Assembly (NCBI GenBank): GCA_017303805.1
Contig: JAFLBQ010000005.1
Span: 62,001 to 126,000, forward strand
Origin: Cytophagales bacterium
GTDB taxonomy: Bacteria; Bacteroidota; Bacteroidia; Cytophagales; Cyclobacteriaceae
Reading direction: 5' to 3'
DNA: 64,000 nt
The translations under genes and the position numbers were made by a program. Below, one piece after another: positions 61,904 to 64,000 of this stretch (position 1 is its first letter; each line of letters opens with the position of its first letter). A model generated the notes under the pieces. The model ran no database searches. It had not been told where the DNA came from and was given only the letters and a program-made list of their open reading frames with translations.

Positions 61904-63625
61904 ATGAATCTAAACATCGATGCAGAAAAGGAACTTACCTACGATGCCATTGTAGTAGGTACGGGGATCAGCGGAGGCTGGGCTGCAAAAGAACTTACCG
62001 AAAAGGGGTTGAAAACGCTGGTGCTGGAGCGTGGCCGCATGGTTGAACATCCCAACTATCCTACCGCCACCAAAGACATTTGGGAGTTTCCCAATGCCGA
62101 CAGGCCCACACAGGAAGACCTCGAAAAGCAGGGCGTTCAAAACCGAACCGGGTACACCATCCGCCAATCTACCAAGCATTGGTTTGTAAACGATTTGGAA
62201 AATCCATACACCGAAAAAGAAGGCAAGCGATTCGATTGGATGCGGGGTTATCATGTGGGTGGTCGCTCCATTATGTGGGGCCGTCAAAGTTACCGCTGGG
62301 GCGATTTTGATTTTGAAGCCAACTTGCGCGAAGGAATTTCTATCGACTGGCCTGTGCGGTACAAAGAAATTGCACCGTGGTACGATTATGTAGAAACGTT
62401 TGCCGGAATCAGCGGCCAATCGGAAGGGTTGGATTATTTACCCGACAGCAAGTTTCTGCCGCCAATGGAGTTGAATTGTGTGGAGAAAGAACTGAAGAAA
62501 TCCATGAAGGATAAATTCGGAAGGCTCTTAACCATAGGCCGGGTAGCGCACATTACTTCGCCATTATCGCATAACAATAGTGCGCAACGCGGCCAGTGTC
62601 AGTATCGCAACTTGTGTAGCCGCGGTTGTCCATACGGAGCATACTTTAGCAGCAACTCGTCCACACTGCCGGCTGCGGCCAAAACCGGCAACATGACGCT
62701 GCGCCCCAACTCCATTGCCTACGAATTGATTTACGATGAAAAGAAAGGCAAGGCTACCGGAGTAAAAGTGCTGGATGCCGAAACCGGAGAACAATTAGAG
62801 TTTAAAGCCAAAGTGATTTTTCTGTGCGCCTCTACCATGGGCTCAACGTATATTCTGATGAACTCCATCTCCAGCCGTTTTCCTAACGGCCTCGGTAACG
62901 ACAGCGATCAATTAGGGCGCAACATCATGGATCACCACCTGGGTGTGGGCGCCAGTGGCGAGTGGGAAGGCTTTGAAGATCAATATTATTTCGGGCGCAG
63001 AGCCAACGGGATCTACATTCCGCGCTTCCGCAACATGGGCAAAGAAAAACGCGACTACCTGCGGGGCTTTGGTTACCAGGGAGGCGCAAGCCGCCAGGGC
63101 TGGCAAAGTTTAATTGCCGAAATGAGCATTGGTGCCGATCTGAAAGAAGCCGTAACAACTCCCGGCAAGTGGACGCTGGGCATGGGTGGCTTTGGCGAAG
63201 TACTGCCGTATGCCGACAACCGCGTAACTATAAACCGTGATAAGAAAGATAAGCACGGATTGCCCACGCTTACGTTCGATACCGAACTGAAAGAGAATGA
63301 ATTTAAGATGCGTAAGGATATGGCCAACGATGCAGCCGAAATGTTGGAGGCAGCCGGCTTTAAAAATGTGCGCTCGTACGACAGGCCCAGTCAGCATGGG
63401 TTAGGGTTAGGCATTCATGAAATGGGTACGGCCCGCATGGGTAAAGACCCTAAGACTTCGGTGCTCAACAAAAACAACCAGGTACATGCTGTAAAAAATG
63501 TTTTTGTTACCGATGGTTCGTTTATGACTTCGGCCAATTGCGTAAACCCCTCGCTTACGTACATGGCATTTACGGCACGCGCTGCCGACTTTGCCGTAAG
63601 CGAATTGAAAAAAGGAAACCTGTAA
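61904..63625 (+). CDS. GMC-family FAD oxidoreductase (gluconate/sugar dehydrogenase-like)
   Basis: A 573-residue flavoprotein. The FAD loop is VGTGISGGWAAKEL (about 17-30). CQYRNLCSRGCPYGAYF (about 230-246) is the Cys-rich stretch of the gluconate-dehydrogenase-like group. The catalytic His is in GIHEMGTARMG near 506-512, followed by NCVNPSLTYMAF with the partner Asn near 546. The family oxidises sugars or alcohols, passing electrons to a cytochrome or quinone. No signal peptide is seen; export would be with the Tat-carrying partner gene just downstream. Confidence 0.93.
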   Translation: MNLNIDAEKELTYDAIVVGTGISGGWAAKELTEKGLKTLVLERGRMVEHPNYPTATKDIWEFPNADRPTQEDLEKQGVQNRTGYTIRQSTKHWFVNDLENPYTEKEGKRFDWMRGYHVGGRSIMWGRQSYRWGDFDFEANLREGISIDWPVRYKEIAPWYDYVETFAGISGQSEGLDYLPDSKFLPPMELNCVEKELKKSMKDKFGRLLTIGRVAHITSPLSHNNSAQRGQCQYRNLCSRGCPYGAYFSSNSSTLPAAAKTGNMTLRPNSIAYELIYDEKKGKATGVKVLDAETGEQLEFKAKVIFLCASTMGSTYILMNSISSRFPNGLGNDSDQLGRNIMDHHLGVGASGEWEGFEDQYYFGRRANGIYIPRFRNMGKEKRDYLRGFGYQGGASRQGWQSLIAEMSIGADLKEAVTTPGKWTLGMGGFGEVLPYADNRVTINRDKKDKHGLPTLTFDTELKENEFKMRKDMANDAAEMLEAAGFKNVRSYDRPSQHGLGLGIHEMGTARMGKDPKTSVLNKNNQVHAVKNVFVTDGSFMTSANCVNPSLTYMAFTARAADFAVSELKKGNL

Positions 63626-63645
63626 TCACACTTTAAGAAACGATT

Positions 63646-64000
63646 ATGAACCAACTAATGGATAGAAGAGAAGCCCTGCGCAAAACCGCGTTGCTGATGG
63701 GCGCTGCTGTTTCGGCCACCGCCTTTGCCGGAATTATGCAAGGGTGTAAGGCAACTCCGGAACTTACCTATGTGCCTTCTTTCTTTACGGAAGATCAGGC
63801 ACGCCTTGTAAGCGAGCTGGCACAAACTATTATTCCGAAAACCGATACCCCCGGTGCGAAGGAAGCCGGAGTGCCGGGCTTTATAGACCGGATTTTGAAA
63901 GAGTGCTATAAGAAAGAAGATCAGGATAAATTTTTGAATGGCCTGGCCGAGTTTGAAGCTGCGGCCAAAGCTGCTCATGGAGATAGTTTTATTTACCTGA
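63646..64000 (+). CDS. Gluconate 2-dehydrogenase subunit 3-like protein, Tat-exported (partial)
   Basis: The first 118 codons are in the window; the 3' end is cut. The start MNQLMDRREALRKTALLMG carries a twin-arginine signal (DRREALRK) followed by a hydrophobic stretch and a CKATPE that could be a lipoprotein site. The rest (FTEDQARLVSELAQTIIPKT, PGAKEAGVPGFIDRIL) is typical of subunit 3 of gluconate dehydrogenase-like complexes. It is 20 bases after the GMC gene and should co-export the folded flavoprotein. Confidence 0.9.
   Translation, partial: MNQLMDRREALRKTALLMGAAVSATAFAGIMQGCKATPELTYVPSFFTEDQARLVSELAQTIIPKTDTPGAKEAGVPGFIDRILKECYKKEDQDKFLNGLAEFEAAAKAAHGDSFIYL

Overview
The window looks like a stretch of chromosome from a member of the Bacteroidota, most likely a Cytophagales-type bacterium. 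The reasons are many secreted proteins whose signal peptides end in Ala-Gln, many outer-membrane beta-barrels, a TonB-type protein, the diverged Bacteroidota GlmU-like enzyme, a type B L31 protein, DUF4199, and several promoter boxes of the TAnnTTTG type rather than sigma-70 boxes. Gene starts rarely show a Shine-Dalgarno sequence. Base composition is about 45-50% GC by spot counts, with a few clearly AT-richer patches. No species can be named from the sequence alone.

Layout. 1-1.6 kb: end of rpoN, a PAP2-like membrane protein and a PaaG-like isomerase. 1.7-2.3 kb: a single-copy REP-associated (Y1/HUH) transposase inside two nested pairs of palindromes. 2.4-4.9 kb: a beta-barrel, tRNA-Arg(ACG), and a minus-strand sigma factor / tiny membrane protein / TonB cluster. 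5-9 kb: a large secreted zinc metalloprotease and an NSS-type sodium symporter, convergent on a strong hairpin. 9.1-13.6 kb: minus-strand run of GlmU-like, HolB, cyclophilin and RmlD-like genes, then rpmE. 13.9-18.4 kb: a surface-carbohydrate-like run (Wzi/RemB-like barrel, MsbA-like ABC exporter, small coiled-coil membrane protein, GmhA). 18.5-23.1 kb: YifB/ComM, two barrels, and a secreted protein with a long polar tail. 23.3-25.7 kb: membrane-tethered LuxR regulator, DUF4199, two VOC proteins and a DUF1801 protein. 25.8-31.9 kb: Upf1-like helicase, a barrel, an inverted triple repeat, YitT, SMUG2-like glycosylase and D-aminoacylase. 32-36.2 kb: a TPR sensor kinase overlapping a membrane patatin. 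36.3-42.4 kb: an AddAB-like helicase-nuclease pair. 42.4-47 kb: Pr6Pr, YceI, Crp/Fnr, Cys-cluster protein, class IV aminotransferase, serine dehydratase alpha. 47.2-52.5 kb: a run of secreted M28 peptidase, two anchored alpha/beta hydrolases and an acyl-CoA ligase. 52.5-55.9 kb: an AT-rich insert-like block with two Crp/Fnr regulators and small stress-type proteins. 56-64 kb: KdsB, NfeD, a LysM/OmpA/TIGR02757 run, and a GMC oxidoreductase with its Tat-exported partner (cut by the window end).

Most of this is ordinary core and envelope biology. I found no CRISPR array, phage, integrated plasmid or recognisable defence island. The parts that best repay a second look are the AT-rich block at 52.5-55.9 kb, the REP/RAYT unit at 1.7-2.3 kb, the three-copy inverted repeat at 28.47-28.62 kb, the kinase-patatin pair at 32-36.2 kb, the sigma/mini-membrane-protein/TonB cluster at 3.4-4.9 kb and the membrane LuxR-DUF4199 pair at 23.3-24.4 kb. 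None of these can be shown to be a new system from sequence alone.
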